Assembly (NCBI RefSeq): GCF_001649575.2
Contig: NC_051436.1
Coordinates: forward strand, 11,994,010 to 12,058,009
Source of the DNA: Kryptolebias marmoratus
Lineage: Eukaryota > Chordata > Actinopteri > Cyprinodontiformes > Rivulidae
Direction: 5' to 3'
DNA length: 64,000 bases
Shown here in pieces: positions 45,334 through 58,410 of this stretch (its first letter is position 1; each line of letters starts with the position of its first letter). Position numbers and translations under genes: made by a program. The notes beneath the pieces were generated by a model that had not been told where the DNA came from, did not search any database, and was given only the letters and a program-made list of their open reading frames with translations.

Positions 45334-46574
45334 CTGTAAAAGAAAAAAAAAATCATTCTTTAACTCTTTACTTCTGCAGTAATAGATGTACTGTATGAGA
45401 GGGTTTTTTGCAGCACTGACACTGGAGCTAAAAGACATGTTGATAACGACATCAGACACATGATTGGGGACACAATGCAGCTGAGACGACGACAGCAAAG
45501 TGAGAGAAGATAGGGGAAAAAAAAGAATGAGAATCCTCTAAGCATCTGCTGAATTAGTTTCTCATTCAACAAACCAGTCATTTCCTTCACTATTAATGAA
45601 AAAAGTTTTTTTTTTTTTTAAATAACAGTCAATTGCTTCAAGAGTGCCATTCCTTTGTTATGGTACTGAAAATCTTAGCCTCTGCTTTTAGAATCCATTT
45701 CCATGTCAAAAGTTGCCTTTTAAAACACTAACTACTGTGATGACTGCCAGTCACAATATAGCTAATGCCTTGGAGACAGACTGCGACTCTTTTTGGCTAT
45801 TAGATAACCCCCACCCCCACCTCCAAACGCTAAGTGCTTCATTTTTATGACTTGCGAAGAGATGAAAAAGTAAAACAAAATGAAATTTAAAAAAAAGAAG
45901 AAAAAAAAACAGACATGTAACTGCAATCACAATTAACATGCCAGCTGATGTGATGAAAATGACAACTGTGGCTTTGGATCACAGCATGTCTCTCCCTTCT
46001 TTTTTCCATGCTTCAGATTGACAAGCACAGCAATCAAAGAGACGAGCAGATACCAGGTACGGCCTGCCTCTCTCATTTACTCCAACAATTGAGCCATCAG
46101 TCTACCCACAATGCATCACAACTCTCTTGAGACATCTGTGCCCTGCTCCTGGATGCTTTTACATTTTGCTCCCTTGATATTCAGACGAAGTAGTAAAGAA
46201 AAAAGAAAAAAAAAGAAAAAAAAAGCAGACAGTGTACATTGCTTCATTCAGCTCCCTTGTATAGGCAGCTAAACGTTAGCACCACATTTCCGCTGGTTAG
46301 TCAGAAGCAGAGATAAGGTACTCAATAACGATTGTGTTGTGCACATTGATAGAAAGCTAATTTTCAAGCTATAGTCAACAGACTCCATTATTAATTCTAA
46401 GCAACTTTCTGTTATCCACTTTCTGTCTCTACTCAATGTGTCACCTCTCTGAGTTTGGGCCATCAATATGAATAATGTGAAATACAGCTTTTGATGACTA
46501 CAGGTAGTATTCCACTAGGCTACGGTTGTTGGCAACTAGTTGGGGAATTGACATTCACAAGGCAGTCTCTGAAA
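45334..46574 (-). other. Intronic DNA, nothing recognised
   Basis: AT-rich with poly-A runs (45889-45910, 46199-46224). No further exon identified. Confidence 0.4.
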
Positions 46575-47040
46575 TGTCTAAAAAAAAGAAATTACAGGGG
46601 TTCTCAATTCCCTTGCATGTTGCAGAGGCTTGAATTTTGAACATTTAAAACAAAAAAAACCAAAACACTGTGCCAAATTTTCTTTTAAAATAGTCGCAGA
46701 GTTGTCTTGGGCTTCTCAAACCCATCTCAACTCCTTGTCAATTTTATTTCTGTAGATTCTAGAGTGCTAGAGTTGTATTTTAAGACTTGTACAAAGCATC
46801 ATTTTGACAGGAAACGTGAAGCTGAAGCTACAGCCTAAATGTCCAGGTCCAAAAAGATGCCACTGATAAACAGACTATTACAAAAAAAAAAAATAAAGAA
46901 TACAGAAAACTGTTTCAACCTGCCTGTCTTTATGTCAAAAGTGTACTTTAGTAGGCAGCTCAATTGCTCAATGGTTGTAAACACAGAATTCAGTCAGACT
47001 GCAAAAGAACATTTGCCTTTTTCCTCACAATTTTGAGGAA
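46575..47040 (+). repeat. Dispersed repeat family D (copy 2)
   Basis: Aligns in order with 13640-14175: gttgcagaggcttgaatttt, aatagtcgcagagttgtctt, ttctcaaacccatctcaact, and the end cagtcagactgcaaaagaac, atttgcctttttcctc. Confidence 0.65.
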
Positions 47041-48469
47041 TCAACTAGTCTCTAACAAGATAATCAAAGATACTGCAGTATTAAGACACTAGTCTCTGAG
47101 TGAGATAATGGCTTACAGCCCCATTTACACAACACCTTAAAGCCAGGCCTGAGATCCCTTCTTCCCATCTTGGTATGATTTATGTAAAAACAAGCCAGCA
47201 TATGGGGAAGTCCACCCAATCCTGACTGCGAGCAAGGTAGTCACAGAACTGAAATAGTCAGTGTGTGTAAGAGTAAGCTGGCATCACAACTCGAGGGTGT
47301 GATGTAGTGATGCAAAACGATCTCTGCAATCAGCCAGCCAAAGGATTTAGCGTGAGAGATTTCCAACACATATTTTGTACATAGCACTCCAAATCAGTGT
47401 TGTTAAATTATACTCCACGCCTCCTGTGGTTCCACTATGCCGACTTAATTGTGTAAACTCACATCATTGCAGGACATGAATGGCTTAATTGGTGCATTTG
47501 TGAATAGGCAGAGGTAGCTTTAAAGAATATAGTGTAAAACCATTTTGCAAAACACTTCTCAAACATCTTTTGTCTTGCTTGAGTCAACTCTAAAGGTGTG
47601 AAAAAGCACAAAAAAGATATCACAATAAAACGTAAAAAATGAATAAAAATTTAAACTGAAAAACATTATCATTTTTTTAAGAAGATGTAAAACTGTCACT
47701 TCATACATATCCATAAGCCCTTTATTAGACTTAATTCAGAAATCAGGATGTAGAAAATATCTTCAAAGAAAAGCCCCTTGAGAGTATGCTGCCCTGTATA
47801 TGACTTTTGTTACATATTCAAACATCTCCCAAGCCCACAATATGGCCACAACATAGCACAATACAAGTGGGTCACTCTGTCATGTAAATAAAACCCTGAC
47901 ACAATGCTGAAAAACAAACAAGGAGGCCTCTTCATCCCAGGTTACAGTCCCTGGGATCAGACCTTAGAAATTGCAACTGTAACACAGAACACAACTACAT
48001 CATGGTCTTCATAGGCAAGGCCTGCTTTCTTCATCGCTAGAAGACCACTGCTTTTTGCTAAGTGGCGGGAGGTCTTTTCATAGAGGCAGCTAATAGGCCA
48101 CTTACATATACTCAAAAGAGGATTCTGAGAAAGTTAAAAGAGGAGTGTTGATGGTGAATAAAGGAGTGATTGACATTGGTTGGGAGGGAGAATTGGTAGA
48201 ACATAGGAGCAGCAGCTTTTGCTAAGATATTGTGCACTTCTAAGGTGATAATTATGTGAAGACGTCTCTGTAAAGCAGAGCTGTGGGATAATAGTCCCCC
48301 ATACTGTTGCCTTTAAAGACTTCAATAATTCTATAGAGGAAACTTTCTTTATTAGAGCTAGAAAGCTGGCTGAAAGTAGGCCAGTGGCTGCACCGTTTGA
48401 GCTGTGGCTTTTCTTAGCAGGCTTTAGTCAGCTACCCAATCAGCTGACTAGCTTACACTTGGCCGATAT
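47041..48469. other. Intronic DNA, nothing recognised
   Basis: No credible coding sequence or named repeat. Confidence 0.4.
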
Positions 48470-48600
48470 TTAAAAAAACCTCTTCTGTTTGGTTGCAACA
48501 GCAGTTAGGAGAGAGATCTTTTGCATTTGCTAGGATTTTGCAATAGTAGCGAGTAGTTGAGGTTTACCGATTAGGGTCATTCAGTGGTTGATTCTGATGG
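48470..48600 (+). repeat. Dispersed repeat family H (copy 1)
   Basis: Blocks aaacctcttctgtttggttg, caacagcagttaggagagag, tttgctaggattttgcaata and gttgaggtttaccgattagg recur in order at 49845-49990. Confidence 0.55.
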
Positions 48601-49844
48601 CATTTTTTTTATTTTTATTTTAGGCAGCCAAGTTCAAAAAATAGTTTAATTGAAAAAGGAAAAAAAAATGGCCTCATTGATTGGCTGACCAGTCAGTTGG
48701 CCTACCATTAGGGTTAGGCCGTCATGGCTTCAAGGCAACTGGTTATTGATATCTGTTATGTGAACATTTTTGGGAGATGACAAATCATTGCATCTGTTTG
48801 CACCTTACTACCGCAGTGTGCGTTTTCCCTGTATCCCTGTTTGTTTACTATTCTCATTTTCACCCAAAAACCTTAAGAATGTTTCATATGTATTGAGAGA
48901 CTGATGATGAAAAAAAAAAATGGAGCTAAAACAGATAAGCGAACAGAGATGATGTGCCAGCATGAATCTTTGTGTATGTGTCTTCACAGTGTGTCTTTGA
49001 TGGACATTGCAGTTGACTGGATAGCAGATAGGGGTCAGAGTAAAAAAAAAAAGAAAGAAAAAGGGATGTGGATGAAAAGAGGAATGATATGGAAAGCAAG
49101 GGACTGTCAGTGAGAGAATAAAGGAGACAGAGGGAAGAGAGTGTGTGTGCTGAGTATAGCAGGGTCACGGCTTAGGAGAGGGCGAAACAGCAGACTGAGT
49201 GGAGAAGACAGCATGGCTGCCTCTGGGCCGTCACAGGCCAAAAACACTGAGTGGTGACAGAAGAAGAGGAGGAGGACGAATTTGGGACGCTAGTAAAAAC
49301 AGAAGGTGGAGGAGGAGAAAAGGTATGGACCAGAAAGGAACAACAGAGGGTACTGTGCTGTAAAAAAAAAGAAAAAAAAAGAGCATGTGCTCCTACACAC
49401 GCACATATTAACCTATCAATCAAAAAAATCTTGATTTAGCGTACTGAAAGCTTCACATTATCTCTCAAACAGAGAGGTCCTGTGTGCAGCCAGATGCAAG
49501 GCGCCACTCACCTCTTCAACTAACTCAATCTAATATGCTTCTATCTCATTATCTATATAAAGAGGGCTAAAAAAAAGTTAAGCCCTAAATTCCATTTACA
49601 CTTATTCGCATGCTTTCAATTTGAAGAAATATTTCTGAGTCGGGTCAAGAAGCACAATGTTCTTTGGTCCTGAGAGACAGTAAAAGAGGATTCCTTTGTG
49701 AGAACCTTAAGTCTACTTTCAAAACAAGTTTATGACTGCCTTGCACTCCTCGTCACCACCTCCTGGAATGAACAGCACACTTTTTAACGGCAGTTCAAAA
49801 GTAGTTAACGTGAGTGAGGAGTGATTAGTAGAGGGGGGACATTT
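48601..49844. other. Intronic DNA, purine-rich in part
   Basis: 48905-49380 on the plus strand is rich in A and G (for example aagaagaggaggaggacgaa at 49261). No gene seen. Confidence 0.4.
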
Positions 49845-49990
49845 TAAAGAAACCTTCTGTTAGGGTACAATAGGAGTTAGGTGAGGGGTCTTTAATATGT
49901 AGCATTTCTCTTTAGCATAATTTGCTAGGGTTTTAGTAGATGAAAAAAAGAACTGTTAGGTAGAGGTTAACTGATTACAGTAATATGAAG
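49845..49990 (+). repeat. Dispersed repeat family H (copy 2)
   Basis: Has aaaccttctgttagggtaca, ataggagttaggtgaggggt, atttgctagggttttagtag and gtagaggttaactgattaca in the same order as copy 1. Confidence 0.55.
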
Positions 49991-52024
49991 GCTGGTTGTG
50001 ATGAGAAGTTCTTTCTTAGATTACTGTTTGCTTGACACCCTCTTGACTGTCTATCTTCTCTGTCCAAAATATGCTGTCTGTTTAGGCTTGTACACATGGA
50101 GCAACTCATTGCAGTTTTAGCTTAGAACTGCACACAATTGAGTTTGAATTGAGAAAATTTCCCGGATTAGAAATGAAAGATCTTCAAAATAAGCAAAAAA
50201 AAAAAAAAAAAAACAAATAGGCCCAGCCACCTTTTGAAGAATCTTTCTTGAGAATCTGCACCAACATATAGGAAATACTCGGCTCTTTATTAGAAAGAAA
50301 AAGACAAATGATGACAATACAACAAAGACAGTTAAAAAATTTAGCTAAAACACCCAAAGTATGCTAACTTTCCCTCTGCATTTGCTCTCCAGTTGGGACT
50401 TTTTTCCCTCATTATCACCCCTAACAGGATCCCATTTAATTAGGTGAAAATTGCTGACTAATTACGGCATGGAAGCATGTCTCCTCATGTTTGGCTGTCT
50501 CGCTTTGGAAGGGCCCCCGTGGCAATGTCTCGGAGCTAAGAGGTCTCCAGCATCAAAGACGGACTCAGCGTGGCTGAATGTGACTGCAGAGCTATAGGTG
50601 GTTATGGTGAATAAAAAGGGGGGAAAAAAATGGAGAAAAAAGAAAGACAGAACAGCAGAGGGAGGGGAACAAGAGGAGGGAAGAGATGTTCCTGGGAGAA
50701 AAGAGCAGCAAGAAACAGAATAGGTGCTAAATTATTAAAACGGTGACGGCGAGTTCAAACCGAACAATATCCACAGAAAAAAAGCGATATTTGTCTTTCT
50801 CCAGCTGAGATGTTTGCCAGACAATTAAGGAAGGATGGAAGAGATGGTTATGGATGGGTGCTAAGGGTTTGAGAACAAAAGTGTGTTGTGCTGAGGAGCA
50901 ATGACCTTTGAAAACAGTTCAACCTGATAACAAAAGCATTTATTGAAGCATTAATGTCAGCAGTGGATATTTTTATATTCAGAAGTCAAATTCAAACCTC
51001 AGCCAGGGGGGCATTTATGTCGAATTAGAATAAAATAACCAATTTTCTGTCCCTTCTAATTGCTGTTCTTGTTGTCATCAGCACATTCTGCACAAATGGT
51101 GCCCTGTTCGTGAGCCTACTTGACCCACATTTGCTATCTTTCAAAACAAACATCTCTCCGCAAAAGTAACCTGTTTTGCTTCGGCAGCGCTTCTTATAGG
51201 CCAGCTGGAGGAATGCTGGAGAATGTGGCAGCAGTTGATCTATTCGCTGCCTCCTGAGCTTCTTGAAGTATTTACTACCTGGCAAGGGCAACTAAGGGAA
51301 TAATCTGGAACCCCCCACCATGCCTCGAGAATTGCAAGACGGGCGCGGCGGGGAAAAAAAAAAAACGAGAGAAGAGGAGAGGGAGAGCGAGTGTGGAGAA
51401 AGATACAGAGCCCTGATCGAGTTTTGTAATGAGCTGTCACCTCCTTTTGCCTCACTTTCCTAGATGCCTATACCTCGGTGTGGAACAAAAAAATATCCAC
51501 ATGAGGCTGTTCAGAGGAGTTTCTAGGCTATATTCAGCTGGAGTGGGTGATGACATCACGTTTAGCCTTTCTCTTATAGCCTGCAGGCTATACGCTAACA
51601 AGCATTACAATAACCCTGCACAAGTAGGCATTATGGGTAAGTTATGGCTGCTTTTCCCCCAATTCAGCAGAGTCAATTCTCTTCCTGGCATAATAAATGT
51701 ACTGCTGCCTGCTCCTAAGGTAATTAATTGAGGAGGAATTAACTAGCATAATTTCATTCTGGTGACAATCTCTTGGCCAATTATCAAATCGAGCTTGCAC
51801 TCTCTGCTGCCCTCCGCACATGTCCTCTTGCTCTGGGTCCCTACCTCTCCCTGCCCATTTGAACAATAAGCATTCCCCATAAATAAAGTGTCCCTGCGTG
51901 TTATGCTCCACGCTCATTCATCTTGCATGCACACCCTCTCAGATATACAGCACACGTGCATGAACATGTGCAGGCAGAACCTAGGGGAGGTTGCTTTGTT
52001 TACCAGAGACACACTCTACCTCTC
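49991..52024. other. Intronic DNA with two patches resembling conserved elements
   Basis: 50400-50600 and 51640-51920 contain TAATTA-type homeodomain cores within balanced sequence. No ORF here carries a known motif. Poly-A at 50196-50213. Confidence 0.35.
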
Positions 52025-52057
52025 TGTCATATACATATACAGTATATGTATATGACA
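52025..52057. repeat. Perfect 33-nt palindrome
   Basis: tgtcatatacatatac, a single central A at 52041, then gtatatgtatatgaca. All 16 positions pair. Likely a folded-back TA/CA simple repeat able to extrude as a hairpin. Confidence 0.95.
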
Positions 52058-52939
52058 TGTACGTATACATTAGGCTACTTTCACATTGGATTATGACTGC
52101 TCATTGCTCTCCTAGACTTACAAAACCTATTACAATGTGGCTGAATCACAGCAAATTTTGGAAAAACTCCTTTGGTATGAAGATAGTCACGATGTTGCTC
52201 TGCTCATAGTTCTTGCAAATGGGTTTTTCCTTCTACTTTCCGTGTCCCTGAAATGCTAACCCTAATGTTCTATACTCCCGTCCTGGCAATGACCATATAA
52301 ACATCCTAAATAAAAATGGATGAAACAGCTTCCATTGTCCAAAACTGAAGCCAATATGTCAATATGTTTTATTGGGCACTACCATGTCGTATTTTGAGGT
52401 CAAAGTCTGCACACTTACAAAAGTCTCACCTACACACCCTCCTAACTCACTAATAGGTTGTTAAATTGTCGATCACAGTGTAACATGACACTGTTTTAGA
52501 GCCCCAAACTAATTGAAACTAAACGTAATAAAAAGGACATATTTGAACAAACATTAGGAAGGTAAGACCAACGCGAATCAACAGAAATCTCAGCTGTTTT
52601 CTAAAGTGTATTTCTATTTTTTTAGTCATAAAATTGTCCCATTCATTTACATGCTATACTTAAAAGTTGTATTGCAGCCACTAGCTGGTGCTTGTCCATT
52701 GTAGCGCCAACCTCCAGCTTCTGGTCCTGTGTCTAGTTATAATATAGGTTGATAGGCAAACTTCCAGCTACACGTGTCACAATCATGGTTGTACCCTAGG
52801 CAGGCCAGAGTGGCCTGTCCTGATTCAAAATCTTGACAATCAAGCGACACAGGTAGCGAACTGCCTCCAGGTAAAGATACACTACAACCACAATCTGGTT
52901 TAGATATTTTGATCTGGGATTCTGTGAAACGATTATGAA

Positions 52940-53290
52940 AGAATTATATCTTACCTATTGTAGAAAGCTCTTTGAGTGACCATAGTTTGGAGAAATACTT
53001 TAATTCTGACTGAATTGATAAGCTAAGGGCAAGTCTGAGTGACGCCAAGACCAAAGTGGATTGCTGGCATCTTAAAATAACTCCAATCTCAAAACATTTA
53101 TAACAGCTTACATGAATACTACTTCAAACACTGTTACATTGCCATCATTTTCACATTATGCAGGTATTCTGGCATACATATGATATTCCTGAAGAAGGCG
53201 CTCCAAGCTGCACCACAAGTGCTACAGCAAGGTGCTTCTCCAAATATTAGTGCAAATATCATAGAATTCTATGTGAGCAACCTTGTAATG
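52940..53290 (+). repeat. Dispersed repeat family A (copy)
   Basis: Blocks cttacctattgtagaaagct, aattctgactgaattgataa, ccaagaccaaagtggattgc, ttacattgccatcattttca and gtgctacagcaaggtgc agree with 58060-58410. Confidence 0.75.
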
Positions 53291-56200
53291 TAAAATTGAT
53301 GACAATGTAAATGTTTACTAAATAGCTTTTGCATAAAAATGCTGTGAAATAGTAATATAGACGTCAACAATTCACATTGGGGTTGGTTTGCTCAAACTAG
53401 CTGTTTGCTCGTCAATCCAGTTAGAATCAACAAGAGAGAAAACGAGAGCAGTCACTTATCCACAATGCTAGAAAACATGATGCTGGATTCCTTCCACACA
53501 TTCACAAAGCCACTGAAACAACACCTTATCATGAAAAAAATTACTTTCAAACTTTTGTGCAGCAAGCCACAAACAACTGAACCAAAGCTTGCCAAGCATT
53601 CACATTATCACTGTAGAACTACATTCATAATCATCTGCTCAAACTAAAGCTGACACCGTTGTATGTTATTCATTTGTGATTGAAAAAGAAAAACATGGCA
53701 GTCCAAAGTACATAACTGTGTCACCCCTCACTCCTACGTTTGTGTGTGCTTTCTACAGCTCTGAGCTTATGCTCTGGAAGCGCCGTAAGGATTAGAATTA
53801 ACAGCTCTGCCGTGGTGCACACATACAACACTGCTAGCAACCGATAAAACAACATGGCCGTTTCGGCTCATTTTCACCCCACACACACACACAATCAACT
53901 TGCAGAAACTGCTTCTTTTTTTTTTTGCTGTATAGCAAACCCTTACGTTAAGCATGTGTGAAGCTTTGTGTGTGTGAGTCAATGCTTGGCATTCACAGCC
54001 ACAGACAAAAAGGAAAGCCCACAGTGTTAGCTGATAAGACAGACACAGAATGTACATGAGGGAGCAACAAGCGTGTGGAAAATGGTAGGGCTTACTGTGC
54101 TACTGTGAGAGTGTGAACAAGGGGTTAATTCAGTTTTTTTTTTTTTTTTTATTGTTTACTATTTTTCTAAATTCTCCTCTCTCGCACATACAGACACGCA
54201 CAAACGCACACCATCTCCCTCTTATTTCTCCAGCCAGTCTTTAGAAAAGAAGTGTCATTGCTTCTCCTCCACTGTTACTCTTATCGCACACTCCCAGGCA
54301 CACTCGCACAATAGCCTGTTTTACACCATTAAATGGTTATTTGTCAAAATAAAATTTCAATTAAATCCTCCCTAAAATAAAAAAAAAAATGAAAACAGTT
54401 GGTGATTTGTGCTTTTTCTTTACCATATGGGTAAAAGAAAACATCTAAATTTTGGGAAATACTTGGAGGAAGAGGTGAGAAATGGAAATGAGGTGCAGTT
54501 CTGAATATGGGGTCATTACAAAAAGCATAAAAGGAAATGTTGGCTTTGGGGGATTCCCACCCCGGCCCCCTTCATATGGTTCAAACAAATGAAAGAAGAA
54601 GAACATACTTTGTGTGCAGCACATGTTAAGCCCAAAGAGCCTCCTTTTTTTTTTTTTTACAGGAAGTGCAATTTCACACGACCTGGCTAGGATAGTAGTG
54701 GCAAATTTACATCAGAATTTCATTAGATGCACCACTGGCCAGACAGATTTTGCATAATTCTGATTTTAAAAAGAAAAAAAAAAGGCCATGCATTTATGTA
54801 GTCAAAAGTGAGACATTATCCAGCATCTACTATTGTTGTTACCCTAAGTGTGGAAACACGTTTTTGACGCCGGAGCGAGCTGGGCACGGTGAGTCACGAC
54901 CCTAATTGAAAGCTAGTGGTGCAAATGTGTTGGGGGGTAATTATGTTGACCCAAAGCGACGGGGCTTTCACTTTTTCAGCGTGTAGGCTCATAAACAGGC
55001 AAAGTATGCTCTGCTCTGGAGCAGAAAAGGCAAATTATCTGGAGCCCGTGTTTCCCAGGGGGAGATAGTTTTCTGTGTCTCAGCAGGTTCTCGGTACATG
55101 ATGGGCCATTGTGTTCTCAAAACTGTTGGGGGAAAAAAAGAGCTGAACAAGCCTCGTCTTTTATCACGAAGGCTGCTTTTTTGAATTCTCCCTTTTTGAT
55201 TACTTTGAAACTATTGAATATTGGCCTAATGCTAGGCTTAAACCCTTTCTGGTTTTAATCAATGGGATGTATCCAAAATTCTATCTACAACAAAAAGATA
55301 AAGGGTTAGTCTTTAACTGTTTTTTTTTAAATGGTGAAATCTGTAAACAACCTTTTTTTTTTTAAATTGGCAAACTATTTGTTTATTCAGATATATAAAA
55401 ATGCCAACTTGGTGTAACTTTGGAGTGTAATGGCCTGTGAAGAGAGGCGATAAGAAAGATTTTAGAGGATTTTCCCCTCAGGACAGTCTGAACACCTACT
55501 GGGAAGGTTAAAAACAAACTACTTTAAATGGCTGTGCACAGTTACAACCCCTGATGAAAGTGCTAAAAGGATGTGCCAGTCAGCAAATAGGTTCTCCAGT
55601 CCTCCTTTAATGTATCCTCGAGTCTGGCTGGGGTGCCTGGGCTGTGTAAAACCTCCCGTGGTGTTTGAGTGTTCACAATTGAAAGCAAAGGCTTCAATGG
55701 CAGCCCTACACTATGGTAGACATTTGGTCAGAGAGTCTCAAACAGCCTAATTTGCATATCAGTCGTATGTGGAAAGCGTGTCTAGACATAATTCTGTTAT
55801 TTAATGGTGAAAGCCGTTATATAACGCTTGTTGTATAAGTGAACTTCGAAAGCTCACTTAGAATCAAGTACCTTAAACACTCTCCAGCCACTCTTGCTCA
55901 GACGGAAGCTCAGAGCGATACAGCTTGATAAAGCCAAGGTGTCCCGGATTATAGACTGTCTAGTAGATAGACCGCGGTTTGTTCCCTTCTGGAGCAGGAG
56001 ATTGGATTTGCTGCTGCAGAGAGGCACTTTACTGTCATCCTTTTGATTCACTCCCTATCTTTGACTCAAACTCAACCATGGGTCACGCCACCTCCGGATT
56101 TTTCACTGACGATTTTCACCGTAATGGCATGATGCGCCCTTAGGAATGAGGAGGAGGTGTAGTATGAGATCCGCCGCATGGTGCAAGGATGCCCATCTGC

Positions 56201-58059
56201 ACGGGAGCATTTGAAAGATAAAGAGGCTTACAAAGATGACTTCTAATGAAGGAAATGTAGTAATAGCTCATATTTAGTTTTTACTGGTTTGAATGGTGTG
56301 GCTAGTTTACCTGAAACTTAATGGACTTCAAACAATGATTTTAGGCTAATTTGCGTTTAATAGGCTAGATTGATATTAGGTGTTTTTAAAGTCAACATAG
56401 TGAGACTACTAGGGATGTCCAGAGCCAACTTCAAGTATCAGATTGGGATACCAATCAAGGCATTTTTCATTGTTCGGTATAAGAGTATCTCACTTCGATT
56501 CACCAGCTAAGGTATTGCTAGCAAAAATGCACACCACATCTTAACCTTTCATCATCACAAGTCTTAGGAGTAGGAAACACTACATACAGACAACAAGACT
56601 TGACTCAGTCATCATTCAAAAGTTGCTGCCGTCCCCGAAGCTCCAAATCCAGATTTGAGTACAAGTGGACGCTTGAAAGCAAGGCCCTCTATTAACATTT
56701 ACATGTATCACGCAGGATTAACAACAAAGAAAGATGATTGAAAGTGAAACCTGTTCTGGATTGAAGTCACGGTAAGTCTTTCAGGCCAAAATGAACGCCC
56801 TCTTTCTTCTTCCTTTTAACAGGCCAGTTTAGCAGTGAAGAAATACGGCACCACAGCTGTAGCCATAAGCAGTGTATTATTTAAAGCACCAGGGGCCCAA
56901 TTTGTCACTCTGGCGGGCTCATCACAGATGAACATCCTTTATGAAATGCACTTTTCAGGCTGCCTGTCGGAGGGATCAAAGTATAAGCTCCGGCTTTGCC
57001 CGTTTCTCCCCCCTTTCAGGTTCCTTGCTCTGATTCCCGCTGACAAAATGAGTCAATTTAAAACCAAATGGATCCCCAATCAAAAAACAAGAATGGTGAG
57101 GGGGAAAAGACTGCAAAGAAATAGAATCATTGTGTGGGCGGTTGAAGTTTGGGCAGGTGGGCAGTAACTAAGAAATACAGACACTCAGCTTCCGTAGTAT
57201 GTAGACAAAAATGCTATTGGATAAAGAGTAGAAATACAATTGTAATATGTCGCTAGTGCGTTTTCATAAAATTGTTCTTCTTGTTAGGTAACACTGGAAG
57301 CTAGGAATATAAAACTAAAAATATTAAATTCTACTTTTATGAAAAAAGTACATTAGACTCTAAAGTAGTAATGCTTTAGTTTCATTCCTGACAGAAATTG
57401 ATGAACAGCTGGCAAAACAGAGTGCAATTAGAGTGCTGCTGGATGTCGGCTAAATGTTAGAAAATGTGATGCAGATGTCAGATTATATTTGCTGTATTGC
57501 ATCAACAACAAGCATGAGCTTTTAGTTTTATATAGTCAGGCATAGCTTTTAAAGCTTAAAGTGGCTTTTTGCAGGGTGGTGTTTTAAAAGAGTATTGGTA
57601 AACTGCTAGCTCTATTACAGACAGAATCTGAAGCAACTGTCTGCGTAGATGAATAGCTGGTTTGGATGGTGTCTGGGCACAATTTGGGTGGGGGTGGAAA
57701 GCACTTCCTGAGCAAATTAAACTGGTCTGATTTAAAAAGTTTACTTCTCAGGAGCTTGACGTTGTATAAAAGTACAAACCTGAAACTTATCAGCATTTCT
57801 GAGACGTCCTGCCAATGTTTTGTGCAGTTTCATTTAACTCTAAAGTCACATAAACATAGTAAATTGAGCCTTATCGTTATCAAAACTAACCATAAAATAA
57901 CTGAATTGAAGCCATGAGATCCCATTTACGAGTGCTGCCATCTTGTATTTCTGGAACCAGAGTCTGTGCACCAGGCTGTAAGTCCTACCTACTCTCCATG
58001 TCGTTTGTGGAAGGAACCAACCTACGGGGATGCTGGTCCAGTCAGAGAAGCTTTCTGTG
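53291..58059. other. Intronic DNA, nothing coding
   Basis: About 4.8 kb. Segments 54850-55120 and 56830-57080 look more complex than the background and could be conserved elements. Poly-T runs at 54136-54151 and 54648-54659. Confidence 0.35.
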
Positions 58060-58410
58060 CAATGCTTACTTATTGTAGATAGGTCACTGAACAACCTCAG
58101 TTTGTAGAAACAGTGTTTAATTTTGACCGGACTTACAAGCTAATGGCTAGTCTAATTGGAACCAAGGTCAAAGAGGTTTGTTCCCATCTTAAAACAACTC
58201 TGATCTTCAAAATTGCATAGTAGTTCACGCAAATGCAATTGTTACATTGCCGTCAGTTTCATTACACAATTATTCCAGCAGAAATATTACGATATTCCTA
58301 AAGGAAGTTCCCCAAACTGCAATGAATGTGCTACAGTTAGCAACTGCCACTGTTATCTCTTGCAAATGTCCAGACATATCCTTGTAAATTACCATGTAAT
58401 AAAAAGAAGA
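58060..58410 (+). repeat. Dispersed repeat family A (copy)
   Basis: Blocks gcttacttattgtagatagg, tttaattttgaccggactta, caagctaatggctagtctaa, ttgttacattgccgtcagtt and gtgctacagttagcaac match the other copies. Confidence 0.75.
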
